From DAINPP01 sp963667315 (GTDB lineage: Bacteria > Thermotogota > Thermotogae > MWEM01), in assembly GCA_963667315.1 (NCBI GenBank), contig OY763325.1, forward strand, positions 3,906,001 through 3,970,000: a DNA stretch of 64,000 nt, written 5' to 3'. Positions 25,775-34,856 of the stretch are shown here, piece by piece. Each line of letters opens with the position of its first letter. Position 1 is the stretch's first letter. The notes below the pieces were generated by a model. It was not told the DNA's origin and did not search any database. It saw only the letters and a list, made by a program, of their open reading frames with translations. The position numbers and the translations under genes are program-made.

Positions 25775-28700
25775 ATGTTTGTTTTAGGAATTGATATAGG
25801 ATATTCTTCAGTTAAAACGGTTTTGATTGATGAAAAAAAGAACATCCTGAAAAGACAATATGGTATGCATCATGGGGAAATAGATAAAGCTCTAAAAGAA
25901 CAGGTGAAGACAGTTCAGGCAGAATTCAATCTGTCTGAATTGAGATATATCTCAATAACCGGAAGCGGTGCAGAATTTCTTGCTGCTAAATTGAAGATTA
26001 AAAGGCTTAATGAAGTAACGGCACTGATGGAAGGTGTTTGTTCTCTTGAAGAAGACTATCGTTCCGTTATTGAAATAGGTGGGGAAAGTGCAAAATACAT
26101 TACCAATTTTACAAAAGAGGATAAAAGTGGTATCAGGATAGCTATGAATTCAAACTGTGCTGCTGGGACAGGATCTTTTATCGAAGAACAGGTTAACAGG
26201 TTGAATATTGAATTGAAGGATTATTCAGCTATGGTGGAAAGAGCTGAAAGTGTGCCGAGGATTGCCGGGCGATGTAGTGTGTTTGCCAAGACGGATATCA
26301 TCCATCATCAGCAGGAAGGGATACCCAGTGAAGAGATTCTGAAAGGGTTGAGCTATGCGCTTGTGAGAAACTATAAAAGTGCTGTTGTCGGTCGAGGAGA
26401 ACTAAAAGGACCTGTTTTGTTTGTTGGAGGAGTAACTAAAAATACCAGTATCAAAGAAGCTTTGAAAGATGTATTCGCTTTAAGTGATGAAAGCCTTCAT
26501 ATTCATGATTTATCCGAATGCATGACGGCTTTCGGTTGTGCTGTCATGGCGTTAAATGAACAAAACACATTGAATAATGCTCTCTTTTTTTACTGTATGA
26601 ATAACGAAGAAGATCATTATGATGAGGTGGAAAACTCTTCTGTTTATAAGAGCCTGGAGGGATTTGGGTTGACCGATTATTCTGAAAAGCATTTCTCTCA
26701 TCCCGAGATTCTGAACACTTCGAGCAACAATTGCTATCTTGGAATAGATATTGGTTCAACGAGTACAAATGTGGTATTGATGAGTGAAGAAGGGAAAATA
26801 ATAGATTATCTTTACCTTAGAACGGCAGGGGATCCCAAAAAGGTATTGATGGAGGCGTTAAGCTCTTTTGGGAAAAAATATGATGGGATCTGTCATTTTC
26901 TGGGTGTCGGCATAACGGGATCGGGTCGTTATATGATTGGCAGGACAATAGGTGCTGATCTGATCGTAGATGAGATTACCGCTCAGGCGAGGGCAGCTGT
27001 TGCCATCAATCCCGATGTTGACACGATCTTTGAAATCGGTGGACAGGATTCAAAATACATCTCTATTAAAAATGGTGTCGTTGTTGATTTTCAGATGAAC
27101 AAGATCTGTGCAGCCGGTACCGGCTCTTTTATTGAAGAGCAATCGCTGAAATTCAATATTCCTGTTGAATCGTTTGGGAAGACAGCACTTAATGGGAAAA
27201 ATCCTGTAAATCTCGGAGAAAGATGTACCGTTTTTATCGAAAGCAGTATTGCTTCGGCTTTGTCAAAAGGAATCCCCATACAGGATATTGCATCCGGTCT
27301 ATGCTATTCCATTGTGAGGAACTATCTGGACAGAGTTGTGGGAAATAGAAAAATTGGAAATAAAATATTCCTTCAGGGGGGTATTGCCTGGAATCAGGGG
27401 GTGCTGAATGCCTTTAAGGCGGTAACCGGAAAAGAGATTATCGTACCCGAATATTTCAGTATCACAGGTGCCTATGGAGCTGCGATACTATCCGGTGAAA
27501 AGATGAGAGAGAAAACTTGTAGTGAGTTTAAAGGATTCTTTCTCAATAATAAAATCTCAAAGGAGAACAGAAATGTTAAAATGGAGTCTGAAATTATCAA
27601 CAAATTCACGGAGTATTCGGGAAAAATCCTGTTCAAGACCTATGATGGAGCGATTGATGAGGAAAAAAAGACAGTTGGTATCCCGCGTGGTCTGTTTACC
27701 TATGGGATGTACAGTATGTTCTACACCTTTTTCAAGACACTTGGTTTTAATGTAATCCTGTCGGATAATACCTCCGAAAAGACGATTCAAATGGCTCAAC
27801 AGTATTCACTGGATGAGACCTGTTATCCTCTGAAACTGATGAATGGGCATGTTGCCGAACTTGTGGAAAAGGAAGTAGATTATATATTCTTCCCCGATCT
27901 TTACAGTGTAGATCATCCGGGTTCTGAGAGCAGGCAGAATATGGGATGCCCTTATATGCAATTAGCCTTTAAGATGATTAGAAAATCCATGAATCTTGAT
28001 GAAAAGAACATCCCCCTCCTCTCTCCAACGATTGCCTTCAGTTTTGGAAAGAAGTTTATGTCTGATTCTTTCATGACTTTGGGGCGTCAACTCGGTCGAT
28101 CAGATGATGAGATCAACAAAGCACTTCACGAAGGGATGAAGGCGTTTGTGGATTTTGAAGAGCGCCTGGAAGCTGAATCTGAAAGAGTCATGAAAGAGGT
28201 GGAAGGTGAAGAAAAGGTCTTCGTAATTGTATCAAAACTATATGGGGCAGTTGATCCCGTGCTGAATATGGGGATCCCTGACAAGATTGAAAAGATGGGA
28301 TATAAGGTTTTGCCTTTCTACAATCTACCGGAAACCGAACTTGGTAAAAAGTATACGAATATGTTCTGGCCTTTTGGTCAACATATCATAGAACCAGCAA
28401 AATGGATTGCAAACACTGAAAACATGTATGCCATTCTTCTGACACATCATGGATGTGGACCGGATTCTGTTTTATCACATTATTTTAAGACAGAGATGGG
28501 AGAAAAACCATATCTGCATATAGAAGTGGATGAACATTCTTCAAAAGTTGGTGTCATTACAAGAATTGAAGCATTTGTGAATAGTTTGAATTCCGCTCAA
28601 TCAGTTCGAAGGGAAAGTGTGAAGATAGATTTGTGTAAATTTGGTACAGATGTTAAGGCTAGATCAAAATCAGAACTATCTGATTTTACCGCGAATGAGA

Positions 28701-29776
28701 AAAAGGTTTATTTACCGCCTATGCATCCGTATTCAGAAATATTTTCCGCATTCTTAAAACAGAGCGGTGTTGATGCAGAAGTGATTGAGCCGTTCACCTC
28801 GGAATCAATAGATATGGGAAAGCGGTTTATGCTGGCAGAGGAGTATTTTACTACTACTGCGTTACTCGGATCTGTTTTAAAACATATGAAAGAGAAGGGT
28901 AACGATGGTCCGGGAAGTATTTATTGTATTCCCCGTAATGAAGGGGCAGATGTTGATGGCCAATATGCTGATTTTATTTTGGATAAAATCAGCCCGGAAT
29001 ACCTTCAAAAAACTGAAATGTATTCCCCGTTTCTTGAGGATATTATATATTCAGATAATACAGGTATGATAAAGGTTCTGACGGATGCCATACTACTTGG
29101 CGATATAGTTAGATTGGCACCTCTAAGTTACAGGAAGCGATTCCTCGATAGGATACTCAGAATGATCAGAAATGATCGAATTGATGTCAACACTCTCAAG
29201 AAAATGGCTGAAAAATCCTATACGTATAACAGAATAGAAGGGGTCAGGAAATCTGTAATGATTGTAGGCGATCCCATGCTTCTGTTTAACGATGGATTGA
29301 ACAACTATCATTTCGAAAAACTTGAGAGGGAAAATATAAGAGTCGTTTATACACCTCTGAGTGAATATCTGATGATGTTCTGGAAAGACCACGCCGAATT
29401 TAATGCGAAAACGACGGATATCAATTTCAAGAAAAATATAACGATTCTCAAAGAAAAGATGTGTCTGCTGTCTGAAAGAACAAGGGAAAACAGCAACTTC
29501 GATTCCGATTATGACCGGTTAAAAAGATTATCCGACGAGCTTATCGGATATTATTCGGGAATGAACGGCAGATACCGTTATGCAAAGATTCATTCCGGTT
29601 CAGTAAACGTCGATGGCTTCATTACCGTTTCCTCTCTATATGAAAATACAGGAATTATGCTGAACATCCTGAAGCATGAAAAACAGCTTAAAAAGCCGGT
29701 TTTAAACCTGACTTTTGATGGGAATCACAACGAGAATGATAAAATGAAGATTGATTCATTTGTTTATTATCTTTGA
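25775..29776 (+). CDS. Double acyl-CoA dehydratase activase (BcrAD/HgdC type) with DUF2229 region
   Basis: 1333 residues from the ATG at 25775 (GGAGG upstream). Two complete ASKHA ATPase modules are in tandem, starting GIDIGYSS (residue 5) and GIDIGSTSTN (residue 323). Each has CAAGTGSF (Cys128, Cys445) and a second conserved cysteine in RCSVF/RCTVF (Cys167, Cys484). In 2-hydroxyacyl-CoA dehydratase activators a [4Fe-4S] cluster bridges a dimer through these cysteines; here one chain could supply all four. From about 630 comes a DUF2229 region (IPRGLFTYGMYSMFY, DETCYPLKLMNGH), then a dehydratase-subunit-like C-terminus. Known activators drive ATP-dependent low-potential electron transfer. No dehydratase or CoA-transferase gene is nearby, so the client is unknown. 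Confidence 0.93.
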   Translation: MFVLGIDIGYSSVKTVLIDEKKNILKRQYGMHHGEIDKALKEQVKTVQAEFNLSELRYISITGSGAEFLAAKLKIKRLNEVTALMEGVCSLEEDYRSVIEIGGESAKYITNFTKEDKSGIRIAMNSNCAAGTGSFIEEQVNRLNIELKDYSAMVERAESVPRIAGRCSVFAKTDIIHHQQEGIPSEEILKGLSYALVRNYKSAVVGRGELKGPVLFVGGVTKNTSIKEALKDVFALSDESLHIHDLSECMTAFGCAVMALNEQNTLNNALFFYCMNNEEDHYDEVENSSVYKSLEGFGLTDYSEKHFSHPEILNTSSNNCYLGIDIGSTSTNVVLMSEEGKIIDYLYLRTAGDPKKVLMEALSSFGKKYDGICHFLGVGITGSGRYMIGRTIGADLIVDEITAQARAAVAINPDVDTIFEIGGQDSKYISIKNGVVVDFQMNKICAAGTGSFIEEQSLKFNIPVESFGKTALNGKNPVNLGERCTVFIESSIASALSKGIPIQDIASGLCYSIVRNYLDRVVGNRKIGNKIFLQGGIAWNQGVLNAFKAVTGKEIIVPEYFSITGAYGAAILSGEKMREKTCSEFKGFFLNNKISKENRNVKMESEIINKFTEYSGKILFKTYDGAIDEEKKTVGIPRGLFTYGMYSMFYTFFKTLGFNVILSDNTSEKTIQMAQQYSLDETCYPLKLMNGHVAELVEKEVDYIFFPDLYSVDHPGSESRQNMGCPYMQLAFKMIRKSMNLDEKNIPLLSPTIAFSFGKKFMSDSFMTLGRQLGRSDDEINKALHEGMKAFVDFEERLEAESERVMKEVEGEEKVFVIVSKLYGAVDPVLNMGIPDKIEKMGYKVLPFYNLPETELGKKYTNMFWPFGQHIIEPAKWIANTENMYAILLTHHGCGPDSVLSHYFKTEMGEKPYLHIEVDEHSSKVGVITRIEAFVNSLNSAQSVRRESVKIDLCKFGTDVKARSKSELSDFTANEKKVYLPPMHPYSEIFSAFLKQSGVDAEVIEPFTSESIDMGKRFMLAEEYFTTTALLGSVLKHMKEKGNDGPGSIYCIPRNEGADVDGQYADFILDKISPEYLQKTEMYSPFLEDIIYSDNTGMIKVLTDAILLGDIVRLAPLSYRKRFLDRILRMIRNDRIDVNTLKKMAEKSYTYNRIEGVRKSVMIVGDPMLLFNDGLNNYHFEKLERENIRVVYTPLSEYLMMFWKDHAEFNAKTTDINFKKNITILKEKMCLLSERTRENSNFDSDYDRLKRLSDELIGYYSGMNGRYRYAKIHSGSVNVDGFITVSSLYENTGIMLNILKHEKQLKKPVLNLTFDGNHNENDKMKIDSFVYYL

Positions 29777-29807
29777 GTGTAAAGGGAGACGTTGTCTCCC
29801 TTTACAC
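29777..29807. terminator. Bidirectional terminator between activase and alkaline phosphatase
   Basis: A perfect 14-base stem, GTGTAAAGGGAGAC (29777-29790) with GTCTCCCTTTACAC (29794-29807), and a 3-base loop. It starts at the activase stop codon and ends on the first base of the convergent gene's stop codon. T-rich tails are short on both sides. Confidence 0.85.
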
Positions 29808-31237
29808 TAATTCTCCTCAAGTATTGAAAATATAACCTTTGCGATGTTCGTGTTGTCATAATAGCCTGAAAAAAGTTCCTGTTGCTTTCCAAGTGCATAT
29901 GTGACGACAGGCGTTCCGGTATGTGTGAAAGTTGACCAGCTTAATCCGGCTTTTTTGTTTAAGAGATGTGTACAGGTAACCGCAATCGGATTGTATTCTC
30001 CATATGGTGAGAAATAATCGGTTATACCGGTTCTTTTTATTTTCTGGAATTCGTCGTAGGCTTTTTTTAGTTGTTCAACGTCTGTTTCAGATAAAACCAA
30101 AGCTGGGCTTTTATTTTTATCCGGTATGACATAAAGGCCAAAGCATTTTTCTATTTCAGGTAGAAGTTCTCCGTGAAAATCGCTTAACAAACCAGCATCA
30201 AAAAGTATGTTTAGTCGATTGGTAAAGGCTTCCTGTGACATGATCTGATAGTTTAAAAGACTGATGTCGGATTTGTTATTGACACCCGAGAAATGGGTCT
30301 TTAAGCCACCGGTTTCATGATCTCCGGTAACGATGACGAGGGTGTTTTCTGGGTTCCTTTCGTAAAAATCAACGGCATGTTTCACAGCCCTGTCGAAGGC
30401 TATCAGATCATGTATAGCCGCTGCGGCATCATTCGCATGACAGGACCAGTCGACTTTTCCCGCTTCAATCATGATGAAAAAACCATTTTCGTTGTACAGA
30501 AAATCTATCGCTGTTTGCGTGATATCATCAATATCAAACGTTTCTGTATTATCCATTGAATAAGGGATTGATGCCTCTTCAACGATTGTTTCATTGATGA
30601 TCCAGACTTTTTCCTCTTCGGAACTTTCAGGAGTAAATGCCTCATACCCCGTCTGAGTGTCGATGATTGTGTATCCATTTCGTTCTGCAAGACTCAATAT
30701 GTTTTGTTTCTGATCGTATCGTCCCATGGGATATCTGAGAAAGCCTGTCCCAAAGAAATGAAAATTACTTTCTACAAGTTGTTCAGCGATCTCATAATAA
30801 TTGCTTCTTGAAGATTGATGGGCGTAAAAGGCAGCTGGCGTTGCCTGATCGGCTGAAACTGTCGTAATAATACCCACTTTCATCCCAATATCACGGCTTC
30901 TTTCAGCGACCGTTTCAAGTTCTTTTTTCAGTGACGGATCGAGCCCAAGTACCTTTAGATTCGTTTTGTAACCTGTTGCGATGGCTGTTCCGGCAGCTGC
31001 TGAATCTGTTATAAAAAAATTAGCGGCATTTGTCTTTGTCATTCCCTTAACGGGGAAATTGAGGATATTGAGCTTTTTTTCTTTTCCCTCAACAGCTTCA
31101 AGGTATTCCTGAGCGGCGTGTATCTGTTCTCCTGCCATACCGTCTCCTATAAAGAGAAAGATAAATTTTGGCTTTTTGGCAAAGAGGGTGAGTGTTATGG
31201 CGATAATGAGAAACAGTGTTAAGAGTTTATTTTTCAT
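29807..31237 (-). CDS. phoA: Alkaline phosphatase, secreted
   Basis: 476 residues with signal peptide 1-19 and no lipobox. It hydrolyses phosphate monoesters in the periplasm using zinc and magnesium. Motifs: metal-binding IGDGM (about 29-33), nucleophile serine in FITDSAAAGTA (about 75-85), EAGKVDWSCHANDA, TGDHETGG, and the late FTHTGTPV with a zinc histidine. All catalytic motifs appear intact. GGAGG precedes the ATG. It sits near a Pit phosphate permease and an Fbp/AfuA-type importer, suggesting phosphorus scavenging. Confidence 0.95.
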   Translation of the reverse strand: MKNKLLTLFLIIAITLTLFAKKPKFIFLFIGDGMAGEQIHAAQEYLEAVEGKEKKLNILNFPVKGMTKTNAANFFITDSAAAGTAIATGYKTNLKVLGLDPSLKKELETVAERSRDIGMKVGIITTVSADQATPAAFYAHQSSRSNYYEIAEQLVESNFHFFGTGFLRYPMGRYDQKQNILSLAERNGYTIIDTQTGYEAFTPESSEEEKVWIINETIVEEASIPYSMDNTETFDIDDITQTAIDFLYNENGFFIMIEAGKVDWSCHANDAAAAIHDLIAFDRAVKHAVDFYERNPENTLVIVTGDHETGGLKTHFSGVNNKSDISLLNYQIMSQEAFTNRLNILFDAGLLSDFHGELLPEIEKCFGLYVIPDKNKSPALVLSETDVEQLKKAYDEFQKIKRTGITDYFSPYGEYNPIAVTCTHLLNKKAGLSWSTFTHTGTPVVTYALGKQQELFSGYYDNTNIAKVIFSILEEN

Positions 31238-31378
31238 GAATGAGCCTCCTGTTATTTCTTTTGTTCCATTTTATAGGAGAAATTGAAGTTTGTCAAAGAG
31301 GGAGCGGTAAAAATCAGTTTGTGTTTTTGGGGGTCCGTTTAAAAGCAATAATCCAACATCCTTTTAAAGACGGCTTAC

Positions 31379-31410
31379 CGAAAAAAAAGGATAGACTGAA
31401 AAGTCCATCC
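31379..31410 (-). terminator. Terminator of the ABC importer operon
   Basis: On the minus strand a 9-base stem (GGATGGACT with AGTCTATCC, one G-U pair, 31410-31389) and a 4-base loop is followed by eight T (31388-31381). It lies 22 bases past the ATPase stop. Confidence 0.92.
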
Positions 31411-31431
31411 CTTTTATCATAAAAGATTATT

Positions 31432-32535
31432 TTAATCTCTGTCAGGTAAAATCCTTGCAAGTTCAGGATCAACCTGTATAGAAACCTTTTCTCCTTCTTT
31501 GTAAATCCTCTTTTTGACCGGATTATCAATCTGAACCAGAACTTCTCCAAAGTCAGTCTTGATAAACGATTCCACACTATTCCCAAGATAGATGTTTGTT
31601 CTGACAACACCGTCGATGATACCCTTTCCCGGATCAACTGGAATCATGGATTCAGGACGGCACATCATGACGGCTTTTTCGCCAATCTTTACCTCATCTG
31701 TAAATGAATGGATATCAAGGACTTTGCTGTTGATCTTAACTGTACACTTTTCACCCTTTTCTTTCACATCAACCGGGAAGAAAGCTACTTTGCCGATGAA
31801 CCCCGCAACAAACTTTGAGTCTGGCTGCAGGTAAATGATGTCAGGTGGACCAATCTGTACGATCTCTCCGGCGTTCATGACGATAATCTGATCCGAAAGA
31901 CTCATCGCTTCTACCCTGTCATGGGTAACATATATGGCCGTAATACCAAAGGATTGCTGAATCCTTCGGATCTCAACTCGCATCTGTTCCCTTAACAGGG
32001 CATCGAGATTTGAGAGCGGTTCGTCAAGTAATAAAACGGATGGCTTTATGATGAGTGAACGGGCAAGCGAAACACGCTGCTGCTGTCCACCGGAGAGTCT
32101 TGAAGGAGCTCTTTCGGCGAGATGTTCCAATCCGACAACGCCCAGCATCTCCATAACGCGCTTCTTTATTTCGCTTTTTTCAATTTTTCTGAGCTTTAAC
32201 CCATAGGCAACATTGTTGAAAACGTTCATATGCGGGAATAGTCCGTAACTCTGAAAAACCATTGCCGTGTCCCTCTTGTTTGGCGGCAGGAAGGTGACAT
32301 CTTCTGTTCCGATGTGAATCTTTCCTTTTGTAGGCAACTCGAATCCGGCAATCATCCTGAGTGTCGTCGTTTTTCCGCAACCGGAAGGCCCCAGAAGGGT
32401 GACAAGATTACCGGGTTTAATCGTTATATTGGCATCTTTTACGGCATGAACGTCCGTTTTAGTTTGTTTATCTTTAAAAATCTTATGTACATTCTCAAGT
32501 GTAACCGGTGTTTGTTTTTTGTTTTGATTCATCAT
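31432..32535 (-). CDS. ABC importer ATPase, Fbp/Pot type with TOBE domain
   Basis: 367 residues from the ATG at 32535, which has GAGAGG 6 bases upstream; an earlier TTG overlaps the permease stop. Walker A GPSGCGKTT, Q-loop VFQSYGLFPHMNV, signature LSGGQQQRVSLARS, Walker B VLLLDEPLSNLD and switch histidine in VTHDRVEA are all intact. The C-terminal 120 residues are the TOBE regulatory domain. It energises the fused permease encoded 2 bases upstream. The subfamily covers ferric iron, spermidine, 2-aminoethylphosphonate and sugar-phosphate importers. Confidence 0.93.
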   Translation of the reverse strand: MMNQNKKQTPVTLENVHKIFKDKQTKTDVHAVKDANITIKPGNLVTLLGPSGCGKTTTLRMIAGFELPTKGKIHIGTEDVTFLPPNKRDTAMVFQSYGLFPHMNVFNNVAYGLKLRKIEKSEIKKRVMEMLGVVGLEHLAERAPSRLSGGQQQRVSLARSLIIKPSVLLLDEPLSNLDALLREQMRVEIRRIQQSFGITAIYVTHDRVEAMSLSDQIIVMNAGEIVQIGPPDIIYLQPDSKFVAGFIGKVAFFPVDVKEKGEKCTVKINSKVLDIHSFTDEVKIGEKAVMMCRPESMIPVDPGKGIIDGVVRTNIYLGNSVESFIKTDFGEVLVQIDNPVKKRIYKEGEKVSIQVDPELARILPDRD

Positions 32536-32537
32536 TC

Positions 32538-34742
32538 TCAACCTCTCTTTGCCGCTTCGTTTTTAGCAAGAATTTTATTTTCCCTTATAAACAGTCTCAT
32601 CAAACCAAATACCCCAAGAACAATGGCGATAAGTGTTGTCGACAACACACTTGCAAGGCCGAATCTCAGATTTTCGGAGAAGTTGTAAATGAGAACCGTT
32701 ATATGATACCACTGTGCAGAAATCAGGAATATTACAGCAGAAACAGCGGTCATTGATCTTACAAAGGTATAGGACAGACTGGAGATAAATGCCGGCCTGA
32801 TCAGTGGCAGGATAATCGTTCGGAATACGGTGGTCGTATCCGCTCCAAGATCCTGTGCGGCCTCTTCAATTGCAGGGTCTATCTGCCTGAGTGACGCCAC
32901 ACCACCTTCAATTCCTACGGGAAGCTCCCTGATAACGTAATTGATGATGATGATCGCTGCCGTCCCGACGAGTATCAATGGCGGTTTGTTGAAGGCAAGG
33001 ATAAAACTGATACCGATCAGCGTACCCGGTATGGCAAATGGGGTCATCAAGGCAATCTCCATCAAACGTTTTCCGGGGAATTTCTTCCTGACGATAATCA
33101 TTGCAGCAACCATCGCTATGATTCCGGCTATCGGCATTGTGACAGTAGCGAGGAATGTCGTATCGAATATGGCTTCTCTTCCTCTTTCGAGTGCTTCACT
33201 CCAGTTTTCCATTGTGAATGAGTAGTCTATACCCCAGTTCTTTACAAAGCATCCAGCAACGATGGTACCGTAAAGTCCAACCAGGAATGCGATGATGATG
33301 GCAATTAATACGATCAGAAAAATCTTCACAGGTCTTGAAGTGAGTTCAGTCAGGTTGGCAGAAGGTTTTCCCGTAACCGTGACGAAGGATTTCTTGCTAA
33401 CCCAGTTTCTCTGTACAAGGAATGCTACAAGAGTCGGTAGAAGCAGCATCAAAGAAAGTGCAGCACCATTTCCAAGTCTATTCATACCCGTTACTTCAAG
33501 ATAAGCCTCAACAGAAAGCACTCTGTAATCCCCGGACAAAATGAGAGGATTGGCGAAATCTGCCAGGGAAGTAGTGAATACCAACAGCCATGAGCTGAGA
33601 ATACCCGGCATGGCGAGTGGCAGTGTAACGGACGTGAATGTCTTGAGTCTTGTAGCGCTCATATCCATTGCAGCGTCTTCCAGGGTGGAATCAATTGCGT
33701 TCAGAACCCCTACCATCGTTAAATAGGCAATGGGGAACATCCCCATCGTCTGAACGAGCGTTAAACCGCCGAGACCGTAAATACTGAAATTCTGAAGACC
33801 GAGAAACTGTTTCGTGATCAAACCGTTATTTCCAAACAGCAATATGATAGACAAAGTCAATGAAAACGGTGGTGATATGACGGGAAGGGTTGCCATTGTT
33901 GAGATAAATTTCTTTCCCTTGAGTCTTGTTCTCGTAACGACGAAGGCAAACAGGAATCCAACGAGTGTTGAACAGGTAGCCGTCATAATTCCCAGTTGTA
34001 TACTACCCCATAGAGCCGACATGTACTGCTTTGTCGTGAGAATCGTTTTCCAGGTTTCAAGTGAGAATTTTCCATCCTGAAGGAAGGTCAGTTTTACCGC
34101 TTCAAAAAGTGGGTAAACGATAAAAATGCCCACGATCAGCATAAGGAACAGGATGATGAAACTGAGTCCCGGATCCCTTGTAAACTGGAAAATACTGAAG
34201 ATAACAATAAAAATTGCTATAACTGCAATTGCAAAGACATTCATCAGATTGGTATATTTGTCATATTCTTTATTGTTAAAAATAAATATGGCGACACCGA
34301 TTGTAAATTCCATCTCGTTGTTGACCGGCGCAAAGACCAGCTTGCTTTTTTTATCGTTGATAACATATTCTGTGTCGGCAAAATAGATCTCGTTGTAGGC
34401 AGCACTTTCAATTCCTTTCATGAAAGTCCTTGTTTCCCGATTTTCACTGTAAAGTTCTGTTAGTGAATCTTCAACCGTGTAAAGTGTCGTCTCATCAAAT
34501 CCGGGTAAGCCCTGGATGTAGATGATGTCTAAATCGGGATGCTGATTTTTATTTGTTTTCAGCCATTCTTCAATCCCTTCTTCTGAAGGCACAGATTGCA
34601 GAACTGCCGAGAACAATTCCTCTCTGTTGTCTTCCACAATGTCATAAAAACTGTTTTTTAAATTATCAAACACCCAGAAATCCAAAAGGGCGACAAAAAT
34701 CAGTAATACGATAAAAAGGGTCATTTTTTTCTTTGTAAACAA
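32538..34742 (-). CDS. ABC importer permease, two fused permease halves with an extra periplasmic domain
   Basis: About 734 residues. The TTG at 34742 is preferred, 8 bases after AGAGG; a GTG three codons earlier overlaps the ribosome site. After the first helix (8-26) comes about 130 residues of soluble, probably periplasmic sequence, then a helix pair. Two full permease modules follow, each with an EAA loop (LEDAAMDMSATRLKTFTSVTLP and IEEAAQDLGADTTTVFRTIILP). Fused halves are normal for FbpB-type iron importers, but the large N-terminal periplasmic domain is not. It could form a docking or sensing domain for the solute-binding protein. Confidence 0.9.
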   Translation of the reverse strand: MFTKKKMTLFIVLLIFVALLDFWVFDNLKNSFYDIVEDNREELFSAVLQSVPSEEGIEEWLKTNKNQHPDLDIIYIQGLPGFDETTLYTVEDSLTELYSENRETRTFMKGIESAAYNEIYFADTEYVINDKKSKLVFAPVNNEMEFTIGVAIFIFNNKEYDKYTNLMNVFAIAVIAIFIVIFSIFQFTRDPGLSFIILFLMLIVGIFIVYPLFEAVKLTFLQDGKFSLETWKTILTTKQYMSALWGSIQLGIMTATCSTLVGFLFAFVVTRTRLKGKKFISTMATLPVISPPFSLTLSIILLFGNNGLITKQFLGLQNFSIYGLGGLTLVQTMGMFPIAYLTMVGVLNAIDSTLEDAAMDMSATRLKTFTSVTLPLAMPGILSSWLLVFTTSLADFANPLILSGDYRVLSVEAYLEVTGMNRLGNGAALSLMLLLPTLVAFLVQRNWVSKKSFVTVTGKPSANLTELTSRPVKIFLIVLIAIIIAFLVGLYGTIVAGCFVKNWGIDYSFTMENWSEALERGREAIFDTTFLATVTMPIAGIIAMVAAMIIVRKKFPGKRLMEIALMTPFAIPGTLIGISFILAFNKPPLILVGTAAIIIINYVIRELPVGIEGGVASLRQIDPAIEEAAQDLGADTTTVFRTIILPLIRPAFISSLSYTFVRSMTAVSAVIFLISAQWYHITVLIYNFSENLRFGLASVLSTTLIAIVLGVFGLMRLFIRENKILAKNEAAKRG

Positions 34743-34803
34743 GTGTATCACCTCTAATAAAATCCTCTGAAAAGAGGGGAAATAACTTTTGTTTCAGAAA
34801 TAC

Positions 34804-34822
34804 GGGCGGATATTCTCCGCCC
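34804..34822 (-). terminator. Hairpin between solute-binding protein and permease genes
   Basis: GGGCGGA/TCCGCCC with a 5-base loop, without a T tract. Hairpins at this place in importer operons often protect or partly terminate the message so that the binding protein is made in excess. Confidence 0.55.
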
Positions 34823-34856
34823 ATCATTATATTAACTGAAATGCTACAAGATACGC

